Of a stretch of DNA of 64,000 nt, positions 25,989 through 33,996 are shown piece by piece. This stretch comes from Phycisphaerae bacterium RAS2 (GTDB lineage: Bacteria > Planctomycetota > Phycisphaerae > UBA1845 > UTPLA1): contig CP036352.1 in NCBI GenBank assembly GCA_007753915.1, forward strand, positions 1,364,001-1,428,000, read 5' to 3'. The stretch's first letter is position 1. Each line of letters opens with the position of its first letter. Both the position numbers and the translations under genes were made by a program. The notes below the pieces were generated by a model that was not told the origin of the DNA, searched no databases, and was given only the letters and a program-made list of their open reading frames with translations.

Positions 25989-27081
25989 TCATGGTGGAGG
26001 CGGTTGTCTTGATGCCGCGCAGGGTGCTGGCCAGCGCATCGGGGTTGGGCGCGTTCTGCATGGCGACATCCATAAAAACGAGTTCGGACTGAACGAGCCG
26101 GGCGAGCGAGGTCGTGAAAGAATGCATGCCCTCTTTTTCGCTGCCCGCAATGAGCGCGGGAATGTCCTGATCCTGCTCTTTGCGGATGATGTCCTTGCAG
26201 GTGGACGTATTGGTCAAGACCTCGGTGGCGGGAACCAGCGCGCCTTCCGTGGTCCCAGGCAGCAGCCGCTGAACGCAGATGCCGCGCATGGCGTTGGCCA
26301 GCGCGCCGCGGACGAACTCGTGCTCGGCGCGGGGGAAGAACTCGAGAATGCGCGAGAACGCCTGCATCGCATCGGCGCTGTGGAGACTGCCGAACACCAG
26401 GTGGCCGGTCTCGGCGGCCTGGAGCGCGGCGGTCATGGTGAACTTGTCGCGCATTTCACCAATGAAGATCGTGTCCGGGTCCTGGCGGACGATGTATTTC
26501 AACCCCTCGCCGTAATTGGAGATGTCGATGCCGATCTCGCGTTGGGAGATGATCGACTTTTTGGGCTTGAAGACAAATTCGACGGGGTCTTCAATCGTGA
26601 CGATGTTCTCGGATCGCGTGGAGTTAATGTGCTCGATCATGGCGGCGAGCGTGGTGCTCTTTCCCGAACCGGTGACGCCGGCGACGATGATGATGCCGTC
26701 GTTGGAACGGTCGATGAGCTGCCCGTAGATCGGCGGCAGGTGTAGCTGCTCGTAACTAGGGATGACCGAGTTGACGCGCCGAATGGCCGCGTTCATTTTC
26801 GTGCCCGCGCGAAAGATATTGACGCGGAATCGGTCGCCATCCGGCAGGTCGCAGGAAAAATCCAGGTCGCCGTGCTCGTCGTAGTACGGCCGGCGCGACG
26901 GCGGAATGATCGGCGACATGCAGGCGTCGATTTCTTCGCCGGACATGGGGGGCATTTTGACGGCGCGGAGATGGCCGCCGACTCGATAGGTGGGGGGCAG
27001 CCCGGCCTTGAGATGGAGGTCCGACGCGCCGGTGGTTTTCATCGCCCCCAGCAATTGGTGAATGCTGACCGGTCCCGCCAT
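25972..27081 (-). CDS. pilT: PilT/PilU-type pilus retraction ATPase
   Basis: 369 residues from an ATG preceded by GGGAGGG. N-terminal PAS-like region (Met-Lys-Thr-Thr-Gly-Ala-Ser-Asp-Leu-His-Leu), Walker A Gly-Val-Thr-Gly-Ser-Gly-Lys-Ser-Thr near residue 134, Asp box with Ile-Val-Thr-Ile-Glu-Asp-Pro-Val-Glu-Phe, Walker B with Ile-Phe-Ile-Gly-Glu-Met-Arg-Asp, and the His box Gly-His-Leu-Val-Phe-Gly-Ser-Leu-His-Ser. The Walker-B Glu reads Gly-Glu-Met-Arg-Asp as in PilT. It is a hexameric ATPase that depolymerises type IV pili. No other pilus gene is in the window. Confidence 0.92.
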   Translation of the reverse strand: MAGPVSIHQLLGAMKTTGASDLHLKAGLPPTYRVGGHLRAVKMPPMSGEEIDACMSPIIPPSRRPYYDEHGDLDFSCDLPDGDRFRVNIFRAGTKMNAAIRRVNSVIPSYEQLHLPPIYGQLIDRSNDGIIIVAGVTGSGKSTTLAAMIEHINSTRSENIVTIEDPVEFVFKPKKSIISQREIGIDISNYGEGLKYIVRQDPDTIFIGEMRDKFTMTAALQAAETGHLVFGSLHSADAMQAFSRILEFFPRAEHEFVRGALANAMRGICVQRLLPGTTEGALVPATEVLTNTSTCKDIIRKEQDQDIPALIAGSEKEGMHSFTTSLARLVQSELVFMDVAMQNAPNPDALASTLRGIKTTASTMISRSR

Positions 27082-27107
27082 GGGTCCATCCCTCCCTCGA
27101 TGCAATT

Positions 27108-28679
27108 CTAGGTCGCGCAGCTCCACGGCAGCACGGCGAGCGACAGGCGCGCCGGATGTTGATCGCCGGTTGCATGGTCGCGTCTCGGCGTATCCGTCTC
27201 TCCGGCGAGATCGCCGTGCATCGTGTACGGCGTGACGGCCGTGACGCGCACCGGCACGATGCGACCGATCAGGTCGGCGCGGCCGCTGAAGACGACGATC
27301 TGATCGCCGGATGTCCGCCCGACGAGCTGGCCGGCGAATGCGGCTCGGCGGTCGTCGAGCGAAGCGACTTCGCCACCGCGTTCCTGCTCGGATTCCTGCG
27401 CCTGAATGGCGCGTTTGCTGGGGCCTTCGACGAGCACGTCCACGACCCGGTCGATCATCGCGCGATGGTTGGCAAGGCTGATGTCGGCCTGCACGGCGAG
27501 CATGTCGTTGTTTCGACGGCGCTTGACGGCTTCTGGCACGTCGTCGGGCAGGCGGTCGTGGGCCGTCGTGCCGGGGCGCGTCGAGTACTTGAAGATGTAG
27601 CAATTTTTATATTTGCAATGCCGCAGCAGGTCGAGGCTGGCGGCGAAGTCGGTCTCGCTTTCGCCGGAGAAGCCGACGATCATGTCGCCGGAGATGCAGA
27701 CATCGGGCATGGCAGCGCGGGCGCGGGCGATGAAGGCGAGATATTGCTCGACCGTGTAGCCGCGGTTCATGCGCTTCAGCACGGGATTGCTGCCGCTCTG
27801 TGCGGGGACATGCAGGTACCGACAGATGCGCGGTGATTCGGCCATCACCTGCAATGCCTCGTCGGTGAAATCGCGCGGGTAACTGGTGACAAAGCGCAGC
27901 CGCGGCAGCTCGGGGACCTCGTCGTGCACGCGCCGCAGCAGCGCGGCGAACGATGTCTCACGCCCGGCGTCATCGACATGGTGATAATGATTCACCGTCT
28001 GGCCCAGCAGCGTCACTTCCATGACACCCGCCGCGGCGAGACGGCGCACCTCGTCCACGATCTGATCGGCCGGGCGGTGCACCTCCGGCCCGCGTGTGTA
28101 TGGCACGACGCAGAACGTGCAGTACTTGTTGCACCCGCGGGTGATGCGGACGTAAGCCTGGTGCCGGCCGAAAACGCGAGGCATGGCGACGTGCGACTCC
28201 AGCCCCAGCGCGCGGCCCGAATCCAGCGATTCGAGATCATCGTGCTGCGCCAGGGTGTGAACCGGTGTGGAATGATTGCGTAATCGGCCCGACAGCGCGA
28301 CAGCGCGCTCGCGCCGCGATTGCACGTCGCTGATCAGCGCCGGCAGGCGATGCAACTCCGACGGACCGCAAAGGATGTCCACCATCGGCGCCCGCTCGAG
28401 CAGGCTCTCGCCGTCGCGCTCCGCCATGCAACCGATGACCGCGACGATCTGTTCGGGATTGCGCCCACTGCTGCGCTTGAGCTGACCCAGCCGCGACCAG
28501 ACCTTGTCTTCCGCGTGCTGGCGCACCGAACAGGTGTTGATGACCACGACCCCGGCACGGTGCAGATCGTCGGTCGGCTCGTAGCCGGTCGCACGCAGCG
28601 AGCCGAAGACCAACTCGCTGTCCAGCACGTTCATCTGGCAGCCCATCGTCTCGAGGTAGATGGTCGGGCGCGAGGTCAT
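27108..28679 (-). CDS. miaB: tRNA-2-methylthio-N6-isopentenyladenosine37 synthase
   Basis: Radical-SAM methylthiotransferase that adds the 2-methylthio group to i6A37 of tRNAs. 523 residues. The N-terminal UPF0004 domain has its three cluster cysteines (Gly-Cys-Gln-Met-Asn, Asn-Thr-Cys-Ser-Val, Ile-Gly-Cys-Met-Ala). The radical-SAM motif Cys-Asn-Lys-Tyr-Cys-Thr-Phe-Cys is near residue 180. The C-terminal TRAM domain ends about 30 residues before a Pro/Arg/His-rich tail that is unusual for the family. The ATG overlaps the stop of the upstream TPR gene by 4 bp, with GGAGG 10 nt before it, so the pair is translationally coupled. Confidence 0.93.
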   Translation of the reverse strand: MTSRPTIYLETMGCQMNVLDSELVFGSLRATGYEPTDDLHRAGVVVINTCSVRQHAEDKVWSRLGQLKRSSGRNPEQIVAVIGCMAERDGESLLERAPMVDILCGPSELHRLPALISDVQSRRERAVALSGRLRNHSTPVHTLAQHDDLESLDSGRALGLESHVAMPRVFGRHQAYVRITRGCNKYCTFCVVPYTRGPEVHRPADQIVDEVRRLAAAGVMEVTLLGQTVNHYHHVDDAGRETSFAALLRRVHDEVPELPRLRFVTSYPRDFTDEALQVMAESPRICRYLHVPAQSGSNPVLKRMNRGYTVEQYLAFIARARAAMPDVCISGDMIVGFSGESETDFAASLDLLRHCKYKNCYIFKYSTRPGTTAHDRLPDDVPEAVKRRRNNDMLAVQADISLANHRAMIDRVVDVLVEGPSKRAIQAQESEQERGGEVASLDDRRAAFAGQLVGRTSGDQIVVFSGRADLIGRIVPVRVTAVTPYTMHGDLAGETDTPRRDHATGDQHPARLSLAVLPWSCAT

Positions 28680-29248
28680 GGCTGCTTCGCCTCCGCGCGC
28701 TGCGATGAGCTTGAACCAGCCGCCTGCGATGTCGAAGGCTGGGCGAGCGATTCGAAGCGCTTGGTTGCGGCGTCGTGCAGGTTCTTCGGCGTCGTTTTGT
28801 GCGCGGCGCACTCGCGGTAAAGCTCCATCGCCTTTGTCGGACGCTTCAGGGCTTCATATGACTTCGCCGCCCAGAACAGGGCCGCGCCGACGTTGTCACT
28901 CTCCGGCGTCAGGATCACCAGTCGCATGGCTGTCAGGCCGGCGCGAGCGGCTTGATCGTTTGCCAAAGCCAACTCGCACTCAAAGAGCTGCCACGCCTCG
29001 CGCTCGGCCTGTTGTCGGACGCGCAGACCTGCCTTGAGCATCGCTTCAGCGCGGTCGTAGTTCTTGGCGCGGAGCGCCGTGCGGGCCTGCTGCCTTAAGT
29101 CGGCCGATTCCTTCGCGGACGACGGCGTCTGCACGGTCGGCGACGCCGGGCGCTTGCGCGGTGCGGCCGGGGCATTTTGAAACGCAGTCGCCTGTGCGAC
29201 CAACAGCACCGCAAACGTGACCGCAGCCAATGGGAGCGTGGTTCTCAC
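28676..29248 (-). CDS. Secreted TPR-like protein, coupled to miaB
   Basis: About 190 residues from a GTG at 29248, chosen because a signal peptide (Leu-Pro-Leu-Ala-Ala-Val-Thr-Phe-Ala-Val-Leu-Leu-Val-Ala) follows directly. The mature protein has a Pro/Ser/Lys-rich linker and two to three helical hairpins of TPR type (Ala-Lys-Asn-Tyr-Asp-Arg-Ala-Glu-Ala-Met-Leu; Tyr-Glu-Ala-Leu-Lys-Arg-Pro). The C-terminus is Ser/Gln-rich and disordered. Coupling to miaB (ATGA overlap) may be for expression only; no functional link is apparent. Confidence 0.65.
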   Translation of the reverse strand: MRTTLPLAAVTFAVLLVAQATAFQNAPAAPRKRPASPTVQTPSSAKESADLRQQARTALRAKNYDRAEAMLKAGLRVRQQAEREAWQLFECELALANDQAARAGLTAMRLVILTPESDNVGAALFWAAKSYEALKRPTKAMELYRECAAHKTTPKNLHDAATKRFESLAQPSTSQAAGSSSSQRAEAKQP

Positions 29249-29334
29249 CCGATTATGGTAACTTGCGACGGTGGAGAGGGTCAACGCGTGCGGTGGTTGA
29301 GGCGCGATAACACGCCGCTTAGCATCCATACGCC

Positions 29335-29865
29335 ATGCGAATTCGACCCGCGACAACCCGAATCCAGTTGAGTACCCTGACATTCTTCGTCGGCACGGCT
29401 TCTCTGCTGGCGGCGGCGGGGTGCCATGAGCCGCGACATCAGTATGGCGTCATGCCGCAGGACGGCGAAGAACTTCCGATTCTCGATCTCGTAACCGGCA
29501 CGCATTCGCACGAGACGCAGGGGATGCAGGTCGTGATTCGCGATGCGCCGACGCTGGCCCAGGTGCCGATCGTCGATGTCCCGGTGGACTTCGCGTCGCA
29601 GATGCTGCTCGTGGTGACGCTGGGTCGCGTCACGTCGGACCAGTACCTGGTAACGATTGATCGCGTTTGGCGCGAAGGGGGGAGGCTGCGCGTGAAGACG
29701 ACCGTTCAGACGCCGCCGCCGGGCGCGCCGGTCGCGATGGCCAGCCCGTATTGCATCGCCGTCGTGCCGCGTTGTGACTTGAATGTGGCAGGGTTCTCGC
29801 CGCGGCCGCCGACGCGAACGCGCTCGTGGGAGCAGAGTACGCCTCCGGAGAAGCTGGGCGGCTAG
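29335..29865 (+). CDS. Lipoprotein with PrcB_C-like domain
   Basis: 176 residues. The type II signal peptide ends in Leu-Ala-Ala-Ala-Gly-Cys (about residues 25-30). Residues ~80-145 follow the PrcB C-terminal pattern: 'DFASQMLLVVTLGRVTS', 'YLVTIDRVWREGG.LRV', then 'PPPGA..' and 'SPYCIAVVP'. PrcB_C domains occur in secreted or lipid-anchored proteins; the role is unclear. It is divergent from the TPR gene (under 100 bp between starts) and its end overlaps the convergent small gene by 4 bp. Confidence 0.7.
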   Translation: MRIRPATTRIQLSTLTFFVGTASLLAAAGCHEPRHQYGVMPQDGEELPILDLVTGTHSHETQGMQVVIRDAPTLAQVPIVDVPVDFASQMLLVVTLGRVTSDQYLVTIDRVWREGGRLRVKTTVQTPPPGAPVAMASPYCIAVVPRCDLNVAGFSPRPPTRTRSWEQSTPPEKLGG

Positions 29866-30110
29866 AGCTTCGTCACCAGCGTCTCGTCATCGACAACGAG
29901 TTCGATCACTTCGCCGTCGTCGCGCTTCAGCAGGACTCGCTTCAGCCACAACTTGTCGTTCTTGCCGTGGGCGAACCACGAGCCGGTGGGTTTGGATCGC
30001 ACCGCCTGTACCGTGCCCTCGACCTTCGTCTGCCACGCGCCCTCGCGCGTGCGGATCGTCTGCGTGATGCGCACGCGATCGTTCGGCTTGCATTCATTGA
30101 GATCTGACAT
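29862..30110 (-). CDS. Small hypothetical protein, SH3-like beta barrel
   Basis: 82 residues from the ATG at 30110; a GTG 18 bp upstream is in frame. The sequence alternates short charged strands: Asp-Arg-Val-Arg-Ile-Thr-Gln, Val-Glu-Gly-Thr-Val-Gln-Ala-Val, Leu-Trp-Leu-Lys-Arg-Val-Leu-Leu-Lys, Glu-Val-Ile-Glu-Leu-Val-Val, consistent with a small beta barrel. Length and codon use support a real gene. Function unknown. Confidence 0.6.
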   Translation of the reverse strand: MSDLNECKPNDRVRITQTIRTREGAWQTKVEGTVQAVRSKPTGSWFAHGKNDKLWLKRVLLKRDDGEVIELVVDDETLVTKL

Positions 30111-30344
30111 GGCAATCTCTCGTACCACCGCGATTGCATCCCACGCGGCTTGCCGTTCCGCGGGATGGCTGTGGTGCCTGTTCGAATCCTACCGCGCGAA
30201 CCACACAGCGGCCACATTCTTCGGTCGCGGTCGCCGCGTGCTTGACCTGATCCGCGCTTCGCACAAAAATGCAGTGATTCGGGGCCGCGCCCGGCGGCCC
30301 TGCGCCTCGCGGACCTTGTAACCATTCGGAAGCCCTGCCCCGCG

Positions 30345-31277
30345 ATGTCAACGCCCGCCGTCAGCGTCATCATTCCGACCTTTGAGCGGGGCGACCTCCT
30401 CGTCGAGGCGCTGGACAGCGTCGCCGCTCAAACTTTCACTGACTACGAAGTTCTCGTCATCGACGACGGCTCCACCGAGGACATCGCCGCGCGCGTCGCG
30501 GGCCACCCCGCGCGACCGTGCGTCATTCGGCAGGCCCACGCCGGGCCGGGCAAGGCGCGCAACCGCGGCATGGCCGAGGCGCGCGCGCCGATTGTTGCCT
30601 TCCTCGACAGCGATGATCTCTGGCTGCCGACGAAGCTGGAGCGGTTCATGGCGGCGCTGGCGACGCCCGGCGGTCCGCGCATCTGGTACGGCCCGATGAG
30701 CCCGATGGACGCACGGCGGCAACCGGTGCGAGGGCGCACCAAAGATTGCTACGAAGGCGACATCACCGAGCGGTTGTTCTGCAAGAGTTTTGTCCACGTG
30801 CCGACGGTCGTGTGCGACCGGGCGATGTTGATCGACGCCGGCGGGTTCGAAGAATCGTTGCCGGTATGCGAGGATTATGATCTGTGGCTGCGCGTGTCGG
30901 CGAGGCAGCCGTTCGGGCTGATCTCCGAGCCGCTGGCGCTGCGGCGGCTGCACGGCGGGCGGTTGAGCAAGTCAGACATGAGTCGCAATGTCGCGGTAAA
31001 GGCGCGGATGCTCGAGCGGTTCTATCGGTCGACGCCGGGGGCGAAAAAGCTCGATCGCGGCATCGCGGAGGCGCGGCTGGCCCGGGTCTATCTGGCGGCG
31101 GCGCGGGCGGCGTTCTTCGCGGGGAGTTTTTCCGAGGCGGCGGCGCTGTGCGCCAAGGCGCGCGAGTTCGGCGGTTCGCCGCTCCGCGCGGGACCCATTC
31201 ATTTCATAGCGAATATTCTGCAACGCGTCGCAAAAAAGCAGACGGATTGCAATCCGTCGGCCTCCAGCGTCAGATAG
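30345..31277 (+). CDS. Family 2 glycosyltransferase
   Basis: 310 residues. GT-A fold: Val-Ser-Val-Ile-Ile-Pro-Thr-Phe-Glu-Arg, the nucleotide-binding Val-Ile-Asp-Asp-Gly-Ser-Thr, the metal-binding Asp-Ser-Asp-Asp (about residues 89-92) and a Cys-Glu-Asp-Tyr-Asp-Leu-Trp acceptor-site motif ('ED') near residue 177. After ~residue 230 a helical, TPR-like extension follows. It probably transfers a sugar to a surface glycan. The last codons run through a perfect palindrome at 31241-31258, so the original C-terminus may have been altered. Confidence 0.85.
   Translation: MSTPAVSVIIPTFERGDLLVEALDSVAAQTFTDYEVLVIDDGSTEDIAARVAGHPARPCVIRQAHAGPGKARNRGMAEARAPIVAFLDSDDLWLPTKLERFMAALATPGGPRIWYGPMSPMDARRQPVRGRTKDCYEGDITERLFCKSFVHVPTVVCDRAMLIDAGGFEESLPVCEDYDLWLRVSARQPFGLISEPLALRRLHGGRLSKSDMSRNVAVKARMLERFYRSTPGAKKLDRGIAEARLARVYLAAARAAFFAGSFSEAAALCAKAREFGGSPLRAGPIHFIANILQRVAKKQTDCNPSASSVR
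31241..31258. repeat. Perfect 18-bp palindrome (GACGGATTG/CAATCCGTC)
   Basis: Two exact 9-bp inverted arms with no spacer lie inside the last codons of the glycosyltransferase gene. No T-run follows on either strand, so it is not a typical terminator. It resembles a REP-like palindrome. Confidence 0.5.
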
Positions 31278-31307
31278 ATATGGACGGCGAGAGTCAGGCT
31301 TACTCGC

Positions 31308-31916
31308 TCACTCGATCATCAAAAACTCTTTCATGTGCTTGTCGTACATCTCCTGCGCCGCCGGGTCGAACATCGGCAGGCGCAGTTCATTAATCACTTT
31401 CGTGCCCATGCCGACCCATTCCTTCCAGCACTTCGTGCAGACCGTCGCGAGAATCTCCTCGCCCAGCGGGCCTTTGAACGGTCGGCGTTCCATCTTCGGC
31501 CCCGGCGCGCCGCATCGCCGGCATGAGAAACCTTCGGCCGCCGTGATGGTCCCGCCCGCGCTCGACTCCGCGCGCTTCTCCGCCACCGTCGGCATTTCAG
31601 CGCCGATGGACGTGAGCAATTCGCCCATCGCTTTCATCGGCATCAGATCGCCCTTGCGGTGCGCGATGCGATAGCCGTTGGTCAGCGTCTGAATCGCGAG
31701 ATCGTTGTGGCCCGTGGCGATCTGCGTGCGCCCGAGCATCTCGTAGGCCTTGGAGTGCTGGCTGTTCACCGCCAGCACGCGCTGAAAGCACGGCCCGGCG
31801 TCGGCCGCACGCCCCGCGTCGAGCAGCGCCGTGCCGAGGCTGAACTGGGCCATGTCATCATTGGGGTTCTGCTCGACCAGTTTTTGAAATTGTGCGATCT
31901 TCGCGTCGTCGGCCAT
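31308..31916 (-). CDS. TPR - zinc ribbon - YggX-like fusion protein
   Basis: 202 residues from the ATG at 31916 (CGGAG 9 nt upstream; ATG at 31940 is an alternative). Residues ~5-105 are TPR hairpins (Gln-Asn-Pro-Asn-Asp-Asp-Met-Ala, Ala-Tyr-Glu-Met-Leu-Gly). Cys132, Cys135, Cys160 and Cys163 form a zinc-ribbon-like four-cysteine set. The C-terminal ~40 residues, from Cys-Trp-Lys-Glu-Trp through Val-Ile-Asn-Glu to a terminal Phe-Leu, follow the YggX/Fe(II)-trafficking pattern ('W..W...q..lINE..l......r..l...m..Fl'). YggX guards Fe-S clusters against oxidants; transfer of that role here is inference. Confidence 0.7.
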   Translation of the reverse strand: MADDAKIAQFQKLVEQNPNDDMAQFSLGTALLDAGRAADAGPCFQRVLAVNSQHSKAYEMLGRTQIATGHNDLAIQTLTNGYRIAHRKGDLMPMKAMGELLTSIGAEMPTVAEKRAESSAGGTITAAEGFSCRRCGAPGPKMERRPFKGPLGEEILATVCTKCWKEWVGMGTKVINELRLPMFDPAAQEMYDKHMKEFLMIE

Positions 31917-31979
31917 GGTGGGCGGCTCCGGTTGATTCATGTTTGGATGATTTCTCCGGGATTGTAGCGTGCATCGTCG

Positions 31980-32318
31980 CAGCGTACAGCTTTTTGTTGA
32001 CCGAGCGAAGCTCAATCATAGCCCCGAGCGCGAGTCGCAATCCCGCGCAAACCTAGCCCCGAGCGCCAGCGAGCGGGCACCCGGTGCGCTCGAATCCAGG
32101 CAATTGTTCGGACTTGACGTGCTCCTGTTCGCGAGCGTCCGTTGGAGATTCGCCGGGGCAGACGAGCGGGCACCCGGTGCTCGGACCAGCGCCGCGTTGC
32201 GTAGCGCAACCCCCCAGGCTCGCGCCTGGGTCTGTTGTAGCGCCTGGGTCTGTTGTAGCGCCGGGGTCAGGTACAGCGCCTGGGTCTGGTGATGCACAAC
32301 TCGTATGAGGTTTTTTCG
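31980..32318. other. Repeat-rich intergenic segment
   Basis: No credible gene. It contains two copies of a TAGCCCCGAGCGC unit (32019-32038 and 32054-32081), the second matching the minus-strand copy at 16948-16975; a hairpin around GCACC-C-GGTGC (32070-32092), the core of which recurs near 32168; an inverted CCCAGGC..GCCTGGG around 32210-32230; and the 18-bp tandem array at 32222-32293. Confidence 0.6.
32222..32293. repeat. 18-bp tandem repeat array, 4 units
   Basis: Four contiguous 18-bp units begin at 32222, 32240, 32258 and 32276. The first two are identical (GCGCCTGGGTCTGTTGTA); the others differ at a few positions. A three-unit array of the same repeat lies at 33795-33848. There are no spacers, so this is not CRISPR. 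Confidence 0.85.
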
Positions 32319-33452
32319 TTACCTGAAATCTGACAATTGCTCCACCGTCGGCGGCGGGATCGGGCTGCACCACGCGCGGAGAACCAAGTCCATTTCAAAG
32401 TCGGTCACGCGTAACCAGCCTGTGGATTGTCCATCGGCCACATTAATCGTCCACAGCCTGTTTCTCGCTTCAGTGCTAAGCAGGATGCAACGCGCCGCGT
32501 TAAAGACTTGTAAATCAATATTGCCGCGCTTGGTAGGTTGGCGCATCACAAGACCGCCGGGGACGATTAACCACTGTTGCTTGGGTTTATTGCTGTAGGC
32601 CGCAGGCATCAAGTACATGATGACAATCCAGGCGCACCAGAAGAACAACATAAATGTCGGTCGTCCAAGTTGAATGGACTCAATGATGGGAAATATGAGA
32701 TTGAATAGACCAATTGCCATTAAGAAATAACCACCGCGGAGTCGAATGTTGCGATGTATCGCTGGCGGCAGTCTGGACTCAATGTCAATTGCCTTGCGAA
32801 GTTGTAATTGCGATGCAGGTGTGTTCGGCTTGGCGTGAGATGCGAGCTCCCTGAATGGCGCGTCACCTTCGTTGACGAGCATCGGCTCGAACGGAATGCA
32901 CAAGGGGTCAATTGGCGCGGGTTTGTTCTTTTTATAAAGGCGAAAAACACTTCCGGCCATTCCCTGACCCATGAAATGGGTCATCACACGGCCCAAGACG
33001 CGGTTGTCGTTAGAGAAGTAGTATTTGGATTTGATCGCAATGAGCGTGTGGATGGGGTTTTCGGTCTCGCTACCGTTCAACAGTTTCTCAATCTGGGCGG
33101 TTTCGCTGCCACGCACAACTCGCATGATGATTGCGATGAGGATGGCTACTAGAATACCGACCGTCAGTCCCCTTACAAAAGGTGGAACGTTGGGATACAG
33201 ATTGGAAGTGAAACCAACAAATACTCCGACGATGATGGTTACCAAGATCACCGTGGCGCAGCCAAGCCATCCGATGCGGACTTCATATAATTTGTGGCAA
33301 TACGAGTCGCGTACAGTTCTCTCGCCCGCGCGGGTATTCGTTATAGCAGAGTCGGCGGACGCATGTGCAGCATCAGTTGTTTCGCCCGGCGCCTTGACGA
33401 TAGCGTCTGTGCGGTCTTCGCCGATGATTTCTCGCAGTCGTTCCATATCCAT
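32319..33452 (-). CDS. Multi-pass membrane protein of unknown family
   Basis: 377 residues. A hydrophilic N-terminus is followed by two helices around residues 60-110 and two more around 240-285, with a cytoplasmic or periplasmic region between and a C-terminal ~90-residue soluble part. No catalytic motif. The gene is visibly less GC-rich than its neighbours and is bracketed by repeats: 44 bp covering its last codons (32321-32364) recur at 33461-33504, just before its own start, with 41 of 44 matches. It looks like the survivor of a tandem paralogue pair in an accessory patch. No family recognised. Confidence 0.65.
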   Translation of the reverse strand: MDMERLREIIGEDRTDAIVKAPGETTDAAHASADSAITNTRAGERTVRDSYCHKLYEVRIGWLGCATVILVTIIVGVFVGFTSNLYPNVPPFVRGLTVGILVAILIAIIMRVVRGSETAQIEKLLNGSETENPIHTLIAIKSKYYFSNDNRVLGRVMTHFMGQGMAGSVFRLYKKNKPAPIDPLCIPFEPMLVNEGDAPFRELASHAKPNTPASQLQLRKAIDIESRLPPAIHRNIRLRGGYFLMAIGLFNLIFPIIESIQLGRPTFMLFFWCAWIVIMYLMPAAYSNKPKQQWLIVPGGLVMRQPTKRGNIDLQVFNAARCILLSTEARNRLWTINVADGQSTGWLRVTDFEMDLVLRAWCSPIPPPTVEQLSDFR

Positions 33453-33458
33453 CGGGCG

Positions 33459-33530
33459 TCACCTGAAATCTGACAATTGTTCGACCGTCGGCGGCGCGAT
33501 CGGGACCGTCGGCGGCGCGATCGGGTGATA
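33459..33530 (-). pseudogene. Remnant 3' end of a deleted paralogue
   Basis: Between an in-frame TAA (33531-33533) and a TGA (33461-33459) lie about 23 codons that end in Thr-Val-Glu-Gln-Leu-Ser-Asp-Phe-Arg, identical to the last residues of the membrane protein downstream. A 21-bp unit (encoding Pro-Ile-Ala-Pro-Pro-Thr-Val) is repeated twice at 33483-33524. This is best explained as the tail of an upstream copy of the gene, the rest having been lost. Confidence 0.6.
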
Positions 33531-33691
33531 TTACGATGCCATCGCATCGCAACCAGACCCGGGCGCCAGCACGGGGTGCGAACCACCGCACGCCTGCCAT
33601 GGTTGCGAATCGCAGCGCGCCGGCCGTGGTTGCGAATCGCAGCCTCAGGCTCGCGCCTGGGTCTAAGTGGACCCGAACAAGCCTCCATTTT

Positions 33692-33742
33692 TGTGGCACA
33701 GGCTAATAGCCTGTGTCGGACCGGCTATTAGCCGGTCCCACA
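33692..33742. repeat. REP-like double hairpin (cloverleaf) element
   Basis: Two adjacent hairpins, CACAGGCT-AAT-AGCCTGTG (33697-33715) and GGACCGGCTA-T-TAGCCGGTCC (33718-33738), are enclosed by an outer TGTGG/CCACA pair, giving a three-stem structure. Such pairs of palindromes resemble REP/BIME elements moved by Y1 (RAYT) transposases. No transposase is in the window. Confidence 0.7.
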
Positions 33743-33794
33743 GTTGTTGATCCTTTTGCATCCTACGAAACTATTTGCGGTTCTACTTAGTACA

Positions 33795-33848
33795 GCGCCT
33801 GGGTCAGGTACAGCGTTTGGGTCTGGTGTAGCGCCGGGGTCTGGTACT
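33795..33848. repeat. 18-bp tandem repeat array, 3 units
   Basis: Units start at 33795, 33813 and 33831 and share the consensus GCGCC(T/G)GGGTC(A/T)GGT(A/G)(C/T)A with the array at 32222-32293. The two arrays flank the membrane protein gene and its remnant. Confidence 0.8.
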
Positions 33849-33996
33849 GCATTGAGACGTCTTTCCGCAAACGCGGCGTGTACAATCTCGCTAGTCTGGC
33901 TGTCGTGCCTGCGCTATGTTAAATTACCACGCGCCGAACGAACTCGGCTTTACGGCACGACGATCTGACCATCATCGAACCCCAGGAGGGACTCCC

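Larger units (their letters stand above)
33531..33990. other. Repeat-rich intergenic segment upstream of the aldehyde dehydrogenase
   Basis: No supported gene. It contains a direct repeat of TGGTTGCGAATCGCAGC (near 33600 and 33627), a CAGGC-TCGC-GCCTG palindrome near 33647 matching one at 32213, the double-hairpin element at 33692-33742, and a second 18-bp tandem array at 33795-33848. Confidence 0.6.

Noticed and set aside
27082-27603. N-terminal extension of the PilT frame into the miaB gene
   Set aside because: The frame stays open upstream but encodes an Arg/Pro/Ser-rich sequence with no family match. The ATG at 27081 with GGGAGGG and the normal PilT N-terminus fix the start.
30181-30203. 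tRNA 3'-end-like sequence TTCGAATCCTACCGCGCGAACCA
   Set aside because: The T-loop, acceptor-like 3' strand and CCA are suggestive, but the 5' T-stem strand does not pair and no matching 5' acceptor (TCGCGCG) lies upstream. No complete tRNA and no clear attachment-site context.
32222-32293. CRISPR array
   Set aside because: The 18-bp units are contiguous and carry no spacers; no cas genes are present.
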